NCBI RefSeq assembly: GCF_000632495.1
Contig: NZ_JFZT01000048.1
Span: forward strand, 124,001-188,000
DNA length: 64,000 nt
Source of the DNA: Candidatus Acidianus copahuensis
GTDB taxonomy: Archaea > Thermoproteota > Thermoprotei_A > Sulfolobales > Sulfolobaceae
Direction: 5' to 3'
The position numbers and the translations under genes are program-made. This document shows, one piece after another, positions 1-8,662 of the stretch. Each line of letters begins with the position of its first letter. Within the stretch, counting starts at the first letter, position 1. The notes beneath the pieces are model-generated. The model did not search any database, had not been told where the DNA came from, and saw only the letters and a list, made by a program, of their open reading frames with translations.

Positions 1-2
1 AA

Positions 3-422
3 ATATATGAGATTGAAAATGAGAGTTTTGAGCAACCATATCCATACTCTCTCCTTAAAGCCTATCTTTATCTTTCAGGAGATCTATACCTAGTTGCTAA
101 GGAGAACGATTATGTATTAGGATACATAATAGGTATAGTACAATTTAAAATTCGAGGACATCTAGTTTCGATCGCTACAAGAGAAAACAGTAGAAGAAAT
201 GGAATAGGAAGCATACTGTTAAGCGAATTAGAAAGAAGGTTTAAGATCGCGTATAACTGCTTTTATTCGGTCTTAGAAGTAATGACTACTAATAAAGAAG
301 CGATATCCTTTTATTCTAATAGATCTTATTATATTGTGAATACGAAGAAAAATTATTATGGTAGAGGTAAACATGCTTACCTTATGTTAAAGGATCTTCT
401 GGAGAGACGAGGATTAGAGTAA
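3..422 (+). CDS. GNAT-family N-acetyltransferase, 5' end outside the window
   Basis: The reading frame is open from base 3 and ends at TAA 420-422, giving 139 residues without a start codon, so the N-terminus lies upstream of the window. The segment ATRENSRRNGIGSILLSELE fits the acetyl-CoA-binding motif A of GNAT enzymes (R-x-x-G-x-G followed by a helix). The rest, with an AISFYSNRSYY segment near the end, resembles the C-terminal half of RimI/Ard1-like protein N-terminal acetyltransferases. Such enzymes move acetyl from acetyl-CoA to an amine, often a protein N-terminus. The substrate cannot be told from this fragment. The next gene starts 31 bases downstream on the same strand. Confidence 0.8.
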   Translation: MYEIENESFEQPYPYSLLKAYLYLSGDLYLVAKENDYVLGYIIGIVQFKIRGHLVSIATRENSRRNGIGSILLSELERRFKIAYNCFYSVLEVMTTNKEAISFYSNRSYYIVNTKKNYYGRGKHAYLMLKDLLERRGLE

Positions 423-453
423 GAATTAATTAGCTAAGTATAAATCTTTTTAT

Positions 454-2796
454 ATGATTAAGAGCTTCTTTGTCTTAGATTTTTCCTACGACGTTATAGA
501 TAATATTCCTGTTATATTTATATGGTCTATTGATAAAGAGGGAAATAGGGTTGTAGTTTTAGAGAAAGATTTTAGGCCATATTTCTACGCGATTCCAAAA
601 GATGGAAGTAATCTAGAATCACTAAAGAACGAAATAATGAAACTTGGGAACTTGAAGTCTCCAATTCTTGAGGTAAAAGATGTTGACATGAAGTACTATG
701 GAAATCCATTAAAAGCGTTGAAAATAACTACTCAAATTCCAGCTTATGTTAGAGCATACAGAGAGGAAGTATCTAAGTTATCCGGTATTAAGGACGTAAT
801 GGAAGCCGACATAAGGTTTTACATGAGATACTCGATAGACTCTGGAATAAGGCCTTTTTACTGGTTTGATGCTGAAGTTGAAGACATATCATTAGAAAAG
901 TTAAGGGTAAGTAAAGCCTATCTGCTTAAAGATGTTAAAAAGGTATACGAAGATGCATTTCCTGAGCTAAAAATAATGGCGTTCGATATAGAGGTTTATA
1001 GTAAATATGGTTTTCCAAATCCAAGGAAAGACCCAGTCATTTTAATAGGTGTATGGACTGATAAAGGTCAGGAACAGTTCAGTGCTGAGGATGATGATTT
1101 AAAGGTCTTAAGAAACTTCAGTAAATTTGTTGTTGACTACGATCCTGATATAATTCTAGGTTATAATAGTAATGGATTTGATTGGCCATATCTTCTGGAA
1201 AGGGCAAAGATGCGGAATATAAAGCTTGATCTTGGTAGGAGGGAAAATTCAGAACCTTCACAAGGTACATATGGACATTATTCCGTTGTGGGAAGGTTAA
1301 ACGTAGATCTTATGGGATTTGCTAGTACGGTAGAAGAAGTTAAAGTTAAGAGTCTAGATAATATCGCCGATTATTTAGGCGTACTTCCAAAAAATGAAAG
1401 AGTAAACCTTGAATGGTATGAGATTTCATCTTATTGGGAGGATCTTAAGAAAAGAGACCTTGTCAAGAAGTACAATTTAGACGATGCGAAATCAACATAC
1501 TTATTGAAAAACGTTTTTATTCCATTCGGAGAGCAATTAACTGTCATATCAGGTTTACCTTTAGATCAGCTTTCAATGGCAAGTGTAGGCTATAGAGTAG
1601 AATGGTTACTAATGAGAGAGGCGTTCAAATACAAGGAGTTAATTCCAAATAGAGTAGAAAGAGAGTATGCTACATATAAGGGCGGGCTCGTTATTCCTCC
1701 CAAACCTGGAATACATGAGAACGTGTATGTATTAGACTTCTCTTCAATGTATCCATCTATAATGATAAAATATAACATAGGCCCGGATACTCTACTGAAA
1801 GATAATTGTGAAGATTGTTGGGTTGCACCTGAGGTTGGACACAAGTTTAGGAAATCTCCTGAAGGCTTTTACAAGAGGCTTTTACAAGAGTTATTGAATG
1901 AAAGAAGAGAAGTTAAGGAAAAGGTGAAGGATATAAGAGACGAATATCAGAGAAGGATGTTAGATGAAAGGCAAAGGGCATTAAAGGTAATGGCAAATGC
2001 TTTTTATGGTTATATGGGGTGGTTAGGCGCTAGGTGGTATAGTAAAGAAGGGGCAGAAGCGGTAACTGCGTGGGGTAGGGAAACTATTTCCTCAGCATCT
2101 AAGATAGCGATAGATGAAGGATTTGACGTGATCTATGGTGATACCGATTCTATCTTCGTGAAAGGTTCAGGAGACGCTGTAGCTTTAGCAAAAAAGATAA
2201 GTGATTTACTTGCTTTAGAGATAAAAATAGATAAACACTATAAAAAGGTCTTCTTTACTGAGAACAAGAAAAGATATGCTGGAATTACAGAAGAAGGTAA
2301 AATAGACATAGTTGGATTTGAAGCTATTAGAGGTGATTGGTGCGATCTGGCTAAAGATATACAAAAAAGAGTTATAGAACAAATACTTACATCAGGAGTT
2401 AAGGACGCTGTAAGATTAGCTAGAGACGTTGTAATGAGGCTAAGAAGGAAGGAATTCAAGATAGAGGAATTAGTTATATGGAAATCTCTGGATAAGGATA
2501 TAAACGACTATGAGGTTGATGCACCACATGTAGCTGCAGCTAAAAAAGCAATAAAAGCAGGATACGCTGTTTTCAGTGGAGGCAAGATAGGTTATGTAGT
2601 TGTTAAAGGTTCAGGTAAAATTTCAGATAAAGCAGAACCATATTTTATGGTAAAGGATAAGAATAGAATAGATATAGAGTATTACATAGATAAACAAATA
2701 GTTCCATCTGTTATGAGAATACTTGATTCTTTTGGAGTAAAAGAAGATGAAATAAAAGGTGGAGGAGTTGACATTACAAGTTTCTTTAGGAAGTAA
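454..2796 (+). CDS. polB3: Family B DNA polymerase, PolB3/Dpo3 type
   Basis: A 780-residue template-directed DNA polymerase. The N-terminal part is followed by a 3'-5' exonuclease domain whose Exo I motif FDIEVYS has D178 and E180. Palm motif A (DFSSMYPSIM) starts at D428, motif B (KVMANAFYGYMG) near K511, and motif C (YGDTDSIF) carries D563 and D565. All three catalytic acidic motifs are intact. Length, the opening residues MIKSFFVLDFSYD and the position next to dnaG match the crenarchaeal PolB3 family, which is distinct from the main replicase PolB1. Its role is probably auxiliary replication or repair synthesis, which is inference. The 3' end overlaps the convergent dnaG gene by 11 bases. 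Confidence 0.93.
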   Translation: MIKSFFVLDFSYDVIDNIPVIFIWSIDKEGNRVVVLEKDFRPYFYAIPKDGSNLESLKNEIMKLGNLKSPILEVKDVDMKYYGNPLKALKITTQIPAYVRAYREEVSKLSGIKDVMEADIRFYMRYSIDSGIRPFYWFDAEVEDISLEKLRVSKAYLLKDVKKVYEDAFPELKIMAFDIEVYSKYGFPNPRKDPVILIGVWTDKGQEQFSAEDDDLKVLRNFSKFVVDYDPDIILGYNSNGFDWPYLLERAKMRNIKLDLGRRENSEPSQGTYGHYSVVGRLNVDLMGFASTVEEVKVKSLDNIADYLGVLPKNERVNLEWYEISSYWEDLKKRDLVKKYNLDDAKSTYLLKNVFIPFGEQLTVISGLPLDQLSMASVGYRVEWLLMREAFKYKELIPNRVEREYATYKGGLVIPPKPGIHENVYVLDFSSMYPSIMIKYNIGPDTLLKDNCEDCWVAPEVGHKFRKSPEGFYKRLLQELLNERREVKEKVKDIRDEYQRRMLDERQRALKVMANAFYGYMGWLGARWYSKEGAEAVTAWGRETISSASKIAIDEGFDVIYGDTDSIFVKGSGDAVALAKKISDLLALEIKIDKHYKKVFFTENKKRYAGITEEGKIDIVGFEAIRGDWCDLAKDIQKRVIEQILTSGVKDAVRLARDVVMRLRRKEFKIEELVIWKSLDKDINDYEVDAPHVAAAKKAIKAGYAVFSGGKIGYVVVKGSGKISDKAEPYFMVKDKNRIDIEYYIDKQIVPSVMRILDSFGVKEDEIKGGGVDITSFFRK

Positions 2797-4003
2797 TTAT
2801 ATCAGGGATTGTTAATATTTTTACGTTATTTAAACTTTTATTAATTCTGCCTATTCTCACGCCTACTAGTAGCTTTACTTTCTTTGCTAACGCTAATTCC
2901 ATTAACCTTTGAGTTATCACGCCATCGAAAATTATATAGGCCACTTTCCCCTCTTCGGCCTTCTCTAATTTAGGTATTATATCTCTAACCTGAACTTTCT
3001 CAATAGAATTCCAGTTCTCATCGAACATTATGCCCTCTAGAGTTCCAGGAAGCTTCTTAATTTCTTCAAGTGCTACAGAAGGCACAGTTATCTCAGCTTG
3101 AACTTTTTCAACTTTTTCAGGTTGTTGGATTACTGTTACTGAACTTACTGATTCCTTTACTGCATGAGTTTCTTCTTGTTGCCTTCTTAAATATTGAGCT
3201 ACTGGAACCATGTTGGATAAGGATTTCGCTATCTCTTTACCTGTTAGTTCTTCTACTTCTCTTCCTTGAGGCGCTCTCGCAATAAAATCGATCTTTGCGT
3301 TAGTGTTCAGTAATTCCTTTAGTATTAACTCTCCTCCATGATCCCCATCAGTAAAAGCTATAACCATTTTCTTCTGTTTTGTCAGTTCTATTAGACTTTG
3401 AGGTATCTTTCCGCTAGCTCCTTCTACTGCTACGGTATTTCTATAGCCATACTTGAGTAGGTTTATTATATCGGCTCTACCCTCAACTATTATCAAATTA
3501 GGGTCTGTTGCCACATCTGGACCAGCAGGTAATCTTTCTGGTCCAAACTCAGTGATTTCTCCTGTCTTTACCGAGCTACTAATCTCATTAAGTACTTCTT
3601 TAATATCAAGGGTTTTCTCTTTATTCCAATTTGTTAAGATATCTTTTGCTCTATCTATTATCTTCTTCAGTTTCTCAGCTCTTATATCTTGGATCTCCTT
3701 GAGCTCAAACTTTGCTGTATATGGTCCTATTTTATCTACACTTTCTATCATTGAAGCTATTAGTGCTGTTTCCACTCTGTCTAGATTAGATGGTATCTCA
3801 ATTGTTCCTTCAGATTTACCATTCTTAGTTCTTATTTCCACTACTATTCTGCCAAGTCTTCCCTTATCTTGTAATTCTCTCAGATCAAACTCCTCTCCAA
3901 ATAGATTTTCAGTTTGACCGAAAATTGCTCCTATTACATCCGGTTTATCTACTATACCATCTGTTTCGAAACGTAAATTTACTACATATTTCGTATTAAT
4001 CAC
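2786..4003 (-). CDS. dnaG: Archaeal DnaG protein (TOPRIM domain, primase/exosome-associated)
   Basis: A 405-residue protein with a TOPRIM domain: the acidic motif IVEGRADI holds E174 and the DGD motif FTDGDHGG holds D219 and D221, the metal-binding residues expected for the fold. Archaeal DnaG is known as a primase-like protein that also associates with the RNA exosome; which role dominates here cannot be seen. Length is normal for the archaeal family, which lacks the bacterial zinc-binding and helicase-interaction domains. The start overlaps the end of tyrS by 4 bases, so the two are probably co-transcribed on the minus strand and translationally coupled. The gene converges on polB3. Confidence 0.93.
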   Translation of the reverse strand: MINTKYVVNLRFETDGIVDKPDVIGAIFGQTENLFGEEFDLRELQDKGRLGRIVVEIRTKNGKSEGTIEIPSNLDRVETALIASMIESVDKIGPYTAKFELKEIQDIRAEKLKKIIDRAKDILTNWNKEKTLDIKEVLNEISSSVKTGEITEFGPERLPAGPDVATDPNLIIVEGRADIINLLKYGYRNTVAVEGASGKIPQSLIELTKQKKMVIAFTDGDHGGELILKELLNTNAKIDFIARAPQGREVEELTGKEIAKSLSNMVPVAQYLRRQQEETHAVKESVSSVTVIQQPEKVEKVQAEITVPSVALEEIKKLPGTLEGIMFDENWNSIEKVQVRDIIPKLEKAEEGKVAYIIFDGVITQRLMELALAKKVKLLVGVRIGRINKSLNNVKILTIPDIITS

Positions 4004-5067
4004 CTTGTGATATTTTTATTCACAGACGAAATTATTTCCTTATACATATCTGTATTTACCTTCTTTCTTATAGGATCTAGTATTTGATTAAGCATTTTTG
4101 CCGTCGCAGTTTTTAAGTCCATTGGATGAACTTTTCCTTCAGCAAATGCCTTTTCTAGTTCTCCATAAGTATTGAATGTTATATTTCCTCCATACTTAGA
4201 TTCTCTCTCGATTGTAAATGAATTAAAGTTACTAAATACTATTAGTTTGTCTATTTGTAGTACTGGATTAAACTCTATTACCCCTTTAGGGCAGTACGCA
4301 GCTTTAATTTTTGACTCTACTTCTTCCTCCGTGTCTGTTACGAAGATAGCTGTTTCAGGCTTTGATTTACTCATCTTTGCTTCTGCCATAACTTCATCTA
4401 TCTCGACATTTTCCATTCTTTGTCCTCCCTTTAGACCTATTAGCAGAGGCGTGTGAATAGCAATGACTTTCTTTCTGGAAAATTTCTCTGCAATCTCTCT
4501 AGCTAACATGTGGGCCTTTCTTTGATCTGTTCCGCCTAAAGCTATATCAACATCAAGATAAAATATATCACTTACTTGCATTGCTGGATAAAATAATTTC
4601 GATGTATCTAATTCAGCTTCATCGGATTTTCTACCCATTATTGTTAGAGATCTTTTCATTCTAGCTAACGTGGTACTTTTAGCTACTCTAATTACATTTT
4701 CCCAATAATTCTTATCACTTACTAATTCCTCTGCATCGATAACTTGAAACTTCGATGTGTTTATTCCATAAGCGTTTAATACGTCGATAGCGTACTTTCC
4801 AGCAGATCTTATAAGTTCTATGTCCCCTCCAAGTTTATCATTTATCCATGCGTGCCATGTTGCGACTAAGACTTTCATCTGAACTCCTGCTTCAATTAAA
4901 TCTCTTAGTTTTTGCGCCCATATTAGCCAGCCTATATGAAATATTCCGCTTGGCTCAAAGCCAATATATCCTGTGAGCCTATTTCCTGACTCTAATTTTT
5001 TCTTTAATTCATCTAGAGTAACAATTTCTTCTGTATTCCTTGATATTAATGATAATCTATCTTCCAA
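4000..5067 (-). CDS. tyrS: Tyrosyl-tRNA synthetase
   Basis: A 355-residue class I aminoacyl-tRNA synthetase. The segment YIGFEPSGIFHIGW contains the HIGH-like motif at 44-47 and KMSKS is at 231-235. The combination GFEPSG, the MQVSDIFYL segment and GGTDQRKAHMLARE is typical of archaeal and eukaryotic tyrosyl-tRNA synthetases. The related archaeal TrpRS is longer and has a different first signature, so TrpRS is less likely. The enzyme charges tRNA-Tyr with tyrosine in the cytoplasm. It precedes dnaG with a 4-base overlap, and the same tyrS-dnaG-polB3 neighbourhood is, from memory, common in Sulfolobales. Confidence 0.9.
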   Translation of the reverse strand: MEDRLSLISRNTEEIVTLDELKKKLESGNRLTGYIGFEPSGIFHIGWLIWAQKLRDLIEAGVQMKVLVATWHAWINDKLGGDIELIRSAGKYAIDVLNAYGINTSKFQVIDAEELVSDKNYWENVIRVAKSTTLARMKRSLTIMGRKSDEAELDTSKLFYPAMQVSDIFYLDVDIALGGTDQRKAHMLAREIAEKFSRKKVIAIHTPLLIGLKGGQRMENVEIDEVMAEAKMSKSKPETAIFVTDTEEEVESKIKAAYCPKGVIEFNPVLQIDKLIVFSNFNSFTIERESKYGGNITFNTYGELEKAFAEGKVHPMDLKTATAKMLNQILDPIRKKVNTDMYKEIISSVNKNITR

Positions 5068-5109
5068 TAATCATCCCCAAAAGTAAAGAAGAGGGGAAAA
5101 TAAAAAGTC

Positions 5110-5424
5110 CTAATCATCTTTGAATTGTTTGAGAAAAACTAGGACAGGATGGTCGCTTCCTAGTTTATCTTCAAGATCTCTTATAATAAGTTCTATATCA
5201 ATATCTGAGAATATCACTTTCCTTAGTAAGATCTCTGAAAAAATATAGGAGTTTGCTATTGTTTTCTCATCGAGTTCTTTTTCATCATAGAATAACTTGA
5301 ACTTTAGATTGCTCTGCCTTTTTCTAAAAAGAAGAGAATTCAAGTAATCCTCAACTACTTGACCTACACACTCCCTTGAATCGCAGTAACTTAATCTCTC
5401 AAGGGTAAAACCTTCTGGAGGCAT
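5110..5424 (-). CDS. Small conserved-looking protein of unknown function
   Basis: 104 residues, and I do not recognise the family. It starts MPPEGFTLERLSYCDSRECV, with two cysteines at about 14 and 19 (C-x4-C), then an alternating charged and hydrophobic body that should fold as helices. There is no signal peptide or membrane segment. It lies 42 bases upstream of tyrS and 40 bases downstream of the YjbQ gene on the same strand, so it is probably part of the yjbQ-tyrS-dnaG transcription unit. Its coding reality rests on codon-like composition, good packing between neighbours and length, not on a recognised domain. Confidence 0.65.
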   Translation of the reverse strand: MPPEGFTLERLSYCDSRECVGQVVEDYLNSLLFRKRQSNLKFKLFYDEKELDEKTIANSYIFSEILLRKVIFSDIDIELIIRDLEDKLGSDHPVLVFLKQFKDD

Positions 5425-5464
5425 AACTCTCGATATTATTTTCGTAAATGAGGTAAAAAAGCAA

Positions 5465-5875
5465 TCATTCTCCCATAACTTTTACGTAAATTGACCTATT
5501 TCTAGGGCCATCAAATTCCAATAGAATTATTCTCTGCCATGTTCCAAGATCTAGTTTTTTATTCTTTATAGGAACAATTCTTGAAGTTCCTATTATAGCA
5601 GAAATTATATGTGCATGTCCATTATTGTCTATTAAGTTATGGTTAAATTCTCCATCTGGAGGAACTAGCTTTTTTGCCCAAATTAAGTAATCCTTCATTA
5701 ACCCTTGTTCAGCTTCATTTATTATTATTGAGCATGTGGTATGTTTAACTCCAACTACTACTATTCCATCTGTAGTTCCCATTTCTATGATAGCTTTTTC
5801 TACTGTATCTGTAATGTCTATACTTTCAAATCTACTGTTAGTCTTTATGCTAAATTCCTTTTCAAACGATTTCAT
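5465..5875 (-). CDS. YjbQ/UPF0047 family protein
   Basis: 136 residues covering the whole YjbQ (UPF0047) fold. The hallmark segments are present: VGVKHTTCSIIINEAEQGL with H45, the DNNGHAH segment with H87 and H89, and the C-terminal GTWQRIILLEFDGPRNRS. The family is known for a weak thiamine-phosphate synthase activity in E. coli, but its physiological role is unsettled. The conserved histidines suggest metal or phosphate binding. It is the first gene of the minus-strand set that continues through the unknown 104-residue protein to tyrS and dnaG, and it is divergent from the AIR-synthase-like gene 44 bases away. Confidence 0.88.
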   Translation of the reverse strand: MKSFEKEFSIKTNSRFESIDITDTVEKAIIEMGTTDGIVVVGVKHTTCSIIINEAEQGLMKDYLIWAKKLVPPDGEFNHNLIDNNGHAHIISAIIGTSRIVPIKNKKLDLGTWQRIILLEFDGPRNRSIYVKVMGE

Positions 5876-5919
5876 CTTAGCTCTACTAAACTTATTTTGA
5901 ATCGATAAAAGCTTTAGAT

Positions 5920-7182
5920 ATGGATTTAGAAGGATTAGCTAGGAGGTTAGATAAGCAAAGAGCCAAGCAAGAGATATTAGAACTCCTTGAAATATATAAG
6001 GGTAAAAATGATTTCAATGAAAAACTGGCAAATACTATAATTGAAGAAGTAGACCTTTCTAAGATATATTCATATTGGGAACCAATTAGAGTAGGAATAA
6101 CTTCAGGTAATGCAGGTCTAGGTTCTAGAGGTATTGGAGATCATCTAATCCATGAAAAGCTTTTTGAATTGTCTGGAAAAAGTGTTGATACATTTGACGA
6201 CGCCGGAATACAGGAAGACATAGCAATATCCATTGATGGTATTCACTCAAGGTTATCATATTATCCATTCCTAGCTGGATTTCATGCGACTAAGGCAACA
6301 CTGAGAGATATAATGGTAAAGGGAGCTAACCCTTTAGGGCTAATAGTTGACATACATGTTTCTGATGATACGGATATATCATATCTTCTAGATTTTGAAG
6401 CAGGAGTTTCAACTGTAGCTGATGCTATAGGTGTAAAAATACTTTCAGGTAGTACGCTTAGGATAGGTGGAGATGTTGTCATAGGGGAAAGAATTAGTGG
6501 AGGAGTTGGTGCTATAGGTAAGATAAGCAACAAAAAATATCTAAGAAGTAACGTGAAAAAGGGAATGAAGATAATAATGACAGAAGGCAATGGTGGTGGT
6601 ACGATAGCAAGTACTGCGATTTTTCATGGTTATCATGGAATTGTAGACGAGACGCTAAAAGTAGATGAGTTGATGGCATGCTCTGCTATTTTAAGTTCAG
6701 AGAATTCTGCCGAGGCTATGACAGATGTAACTAATGGAGGTCTTAGAATGGACGCAATTGAGATATCAGAAATTTCTCATGTTACTTTTAGGATAAATGT
6801 AGATAAATTCTTTTCTATGATAAATCCAAATGTACTCAAGATGCTTCATGATCTGGATATTGATCCTTTGGGTGTATCAATAGATTCTATCTTAATCTTT
6901 TCTAAAGACGAAGATATACTAAGAATATTATCCAAGGCTGGTATACGATCTGAAATAATAGGAGAAGTTGAGGACTTTTCCGGTTCATCAATTATAGACG
7001 AAACAGGAAAACCTATACAGCCTAAATTTAGAGAGAGTCCATATACTCCAGTTAAGAAGGTTATCGGAAATATATCGCCATATACACTAGACGAATTAAA
7101 GATAAAACTGGATATTGCTCTGAATGAGGCAAAAATGAGGAAAGATAAGGTATTGAAAAACTTAAAAGGTACATTTGTATAG
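5920..7182 (+). CDS. AIR synthase-related (PurM/HypE/ThiL-like) protein
   Basis: A 420-residue protein with PurM-like architecture. The N-terminal half carries the ATP/metal-binding pattern of the superfamily (GLGSRGIGDHL, DDAGIQEDIAISIDGIHS at about 88-106), then a conserved RDIMVKGANPLGLIVD segment. The C-terminal AIR-synthase-like domain includes MTDVTNGGLRMDAIE. The superfamily uses ATP to activate small substrates (PurM, ThiL, SelD, HypE). This member is neither a clean HypE (no C-terminal PRIC motif is visible) nor ThiL by length, so the substrate is unknown. It ends 18 bases before rps13, so it may be the first gene of the ribosomal operon, although a promoter inside its 3' end cannot be excluded. 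Confidence 0.75.
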   Translation: MDLEGLARRLDKQRAKQEILELLEIYKGKNDFNEKLANTIIEEVDLSKIYSYWEPIRVGITSGNAGLGSRGIGDHLIHEKLFELSGKSVDTFDDAGIQEDIAISIDGIHSRLSYYPFLAGFHATKATLRDIMVKGANPLGLIVDIHVSDDTDISYLLDFEAGVSTVADAIGVKILSGSTLRIGGDVVIGERISGGVGAIGKISNKKYLRSNVKKGMKIIMTEGNGGGTIASTAIFHGYHGIVDETLKVDELMACSAILSSENSAEAMTDVTNGGLRMDAIEISEISHVTFRINVDKFFSMINPNVLKMLHDLDIDPLGVSIDSILIFSKDEDILRILSKAGIRSEIIGEVEDFSGSSIIDETGKPIQPKFRESPYTPVKKVIGNISPYTLDELKIKLDIALNEAKMRKDKVLKNLKGTFV

Positions 7183-7200
7183 TCCATACAGTCGATATTA

Positions 7201-7695
7201 ATGTCAGATCAGTCATTCAGGTATATTGTAAGGATATTTGGTCAAGACGTAGACGGGACTGTAAAAGTCCCCTATGCTCTGGCCATGGTAAAGGGGATAG
7301 GGTATAACACTGCAAGGGCTATAGTAATGAAATTAGGTATAGACAAAGATAAGAGATTTGGAGAGTTAACTGAATCAGAAGTTAAAAAGATAGAGGATGT
7401 ATTATCAGGGCATTCTATTAGGGATTTACCTTCATGGACTTTCAACAGAAGGATGGATTATGAAAGTGGAAGGGATATGCATTTAGTCACATCAGACTTA
7501 ATTTATTACGTTAGGAATGACATTGAAAGAGAGAAGAAGATGAGAAGCTGGAGAGGAGTAAGACACTCTTTGGGTCTTAAGGTAAGAGGCCAAAGAACTA
7601 GAACTACAGGAAGGAGTGGAGGTACTGTAGGTGTAAAGAGAGGAAGAGCTGGACAACCTGCAGCCTCTACGCAAACACAACCGCAAAAGAAGTGA
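7201..7695 (+). CDS. rps13: 30S ribosomal protein S13 (uS13)
   Basis: 164 residues, the usual archaeal length with a C-terminal extension. It begins with a FRYIVRIFGQDVDGT segment, has the helix-hairpin-helix-like ALAMVKGIGYNTAR, and ends in the basic RNA-binding stretch GLKVRGQRTRTTGRSG before a glutamine-rich tail. S13 sits in the head of the small subunit and contacts the P-site tRNA and bridges to the large subunit. It opens the conserved archaeal order rps13-rps4-rps11-rpo3, which is seen here intact. Confidence 0.97.
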   Translation: MSDQSFRYIVRIFGQDVDGTVKVPYALAMVKGIGYNTARAIVMKLGIDKDKRFGELTESEVKKIEDVLSGHSIRDLPSWTFNRRMDYESGRDMHLVTSDLIYYVRNDIEREKKMRSWRGVRHSLGLKVRGQRTRTTGRSGGTVGVKRGRAGQPAASTQTQPQKK

Positions 7696-7707
7696 GAGGT
7701 GATTTAG

Positions 7708-8244
7708 TTGGGTGATCCAAGAAAAAGTACTAAAAAATGGAAAGGACCAGGTTCTCCTTGGATAAGAGAAAATTTAGTGCATGAACAGGAACTTATTGGA
7801 AGATATGGATTAAGAAACAAAAAGGAAATATGGTTAGCAAGAACTCTAGTCAGAGAGTTTAGGCATATGGCTAGATCATTGTTAGCATTACCACCTGCTG
7901 AAAGATTAGTTAGGGAAAAGCAGTTAATTGGTAGGCTATATAGAATGGGCTTGCTCAAGACAGAAAACGCTACTGTAGATGATATCTTAGGACTGAGAGA
8001 AGAGGATCTATTAGAAAGAAGATTACAAACCATAGTGTTCAAGAAAGGGTTAGCAAGAACTATATATCAGGCTAGGCAACTAATATCACATGGGCATATT
8101 TCATTAGGTGGAAAGAGAATAACTTCTCCAGGATATATTGTCTTGAAGGATGAGGAAAGTTTAATAGACTTCTATCCAATTTCACCCTTCAAATCTAATC
8201 CTCCTACATTAAACCAAGGTCAGGAGGAGCAAACTACTCAATAA
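7708..8244 (+). CDS. rps4: 30S ribosomal protein S4 (uS4)
   Basis: 178 residues. It starts at TTG 7708, placed 3-4 bases after a GGTGAT ribosome-binding site at 7699-7704, which supports the rare start codon. The N-terminus MGDPRKSTKKWKGPGSPW is typical of archaeal S4. The S4 RNA-binding domain lies around residues 100-150 (RTIYQARQLISHGHISLGGKRI). S4 is a primary 16S rRNA-binding assembly protein. The gene follows rps13 by 12 bases and precedes rps11 by 19, in the conserved operon order. Confidence 0.97.
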   Translation: MGDPRKSTKKWKGPGSPWIRENLVHEQELIGRYGLRNKKEIWLARTLVREFRHMARSLLALPPAERLVREKQLIGRLYRMGLLKTENATVDDILGLREEDLLERRLQTIVFKKGLARTIYQARQLISHGHISLGGKRITSPGYIVLKDEESLIDFYPISPFKSNPPTLNQGQEEQTTQ

Positions 8245-8263
8245 TCTTAAAAGGTGATCTTGT

Positions 8264-8662
8264 ATGTCAAGCAGGCGTGAAATTAAGTGGGGAATAGCTC
8301 ACATATATTCGTCTCAAAATAATACTATAATATCAATAACCGATATTACTGGTGCTGAGACAATATCTAGAGCGTCAGGTGGTATGGTAGTTAAAGCAGA
8401 TAGGGAAAAATCTTCACCATATGCTGCAATGCTAGTTGCAAATAAGGTATCTTCTGAAGCATTAGATAAAGGAATTATGGCTGTTCATATTAAGGTTAGA
8501 GCACCTGGAGGTTCAGGACCTAAGACCCCAGGTCCTGGGGCTCAACCAGCAATAAGATCTTTAGCTAGATCTGGATTTATTATAGGAAGAATTGAAGACG
8601 TTACACCTATACCTCATGATAGCATAAGGAGGCCAGGAGGAAGGAGAGGAAGGAGAGTCTGA
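8264..8662 (+). CDS. rps11: 30S ribosomal protein S11 (uS11)
   Basis: 132 residues. The segments AHIYSSQNNTIISITDITGAE, APGGSGPKTPGPG and the basic tail GRRGRRV are diagnostic of archaeal S11. The protein sits on the small-subunit platform near the mRNA exit, and the IEDVTPIPHDSIRRPGGRRG end contacts 16S rRNA. A GGTGAT site at 8252-8257 precedes the ATG. Its stop is directly followed by the rpo3 start with no gap. Confidence 0.97.
   Translation: MSSRREIKWGIAHIYSSQNNTIISITDITGAETISRASGGMVVKADREKSSPYAAMLVANKVSSEALDKGIMAVHIKVRAPGGSGPKTPGPGAQPAIRSLARSGFIIGRIEDVTPIPHDSIRRPGGRRGRRV

Noticed and set aside
2780..2800. Overlap of polB3 and dnaG ends as a sign of frameshift or error
   Set aside because: An 11-base convergent overlap of two intact genes is common in this compact genome.
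3453..3917. A 154-codon plus-strand frame inside dnaG
   Set aside because: Composition is that of the antisense of a well-supported gene (serine and leucine rich); dnaG is secure in the opposite frame.
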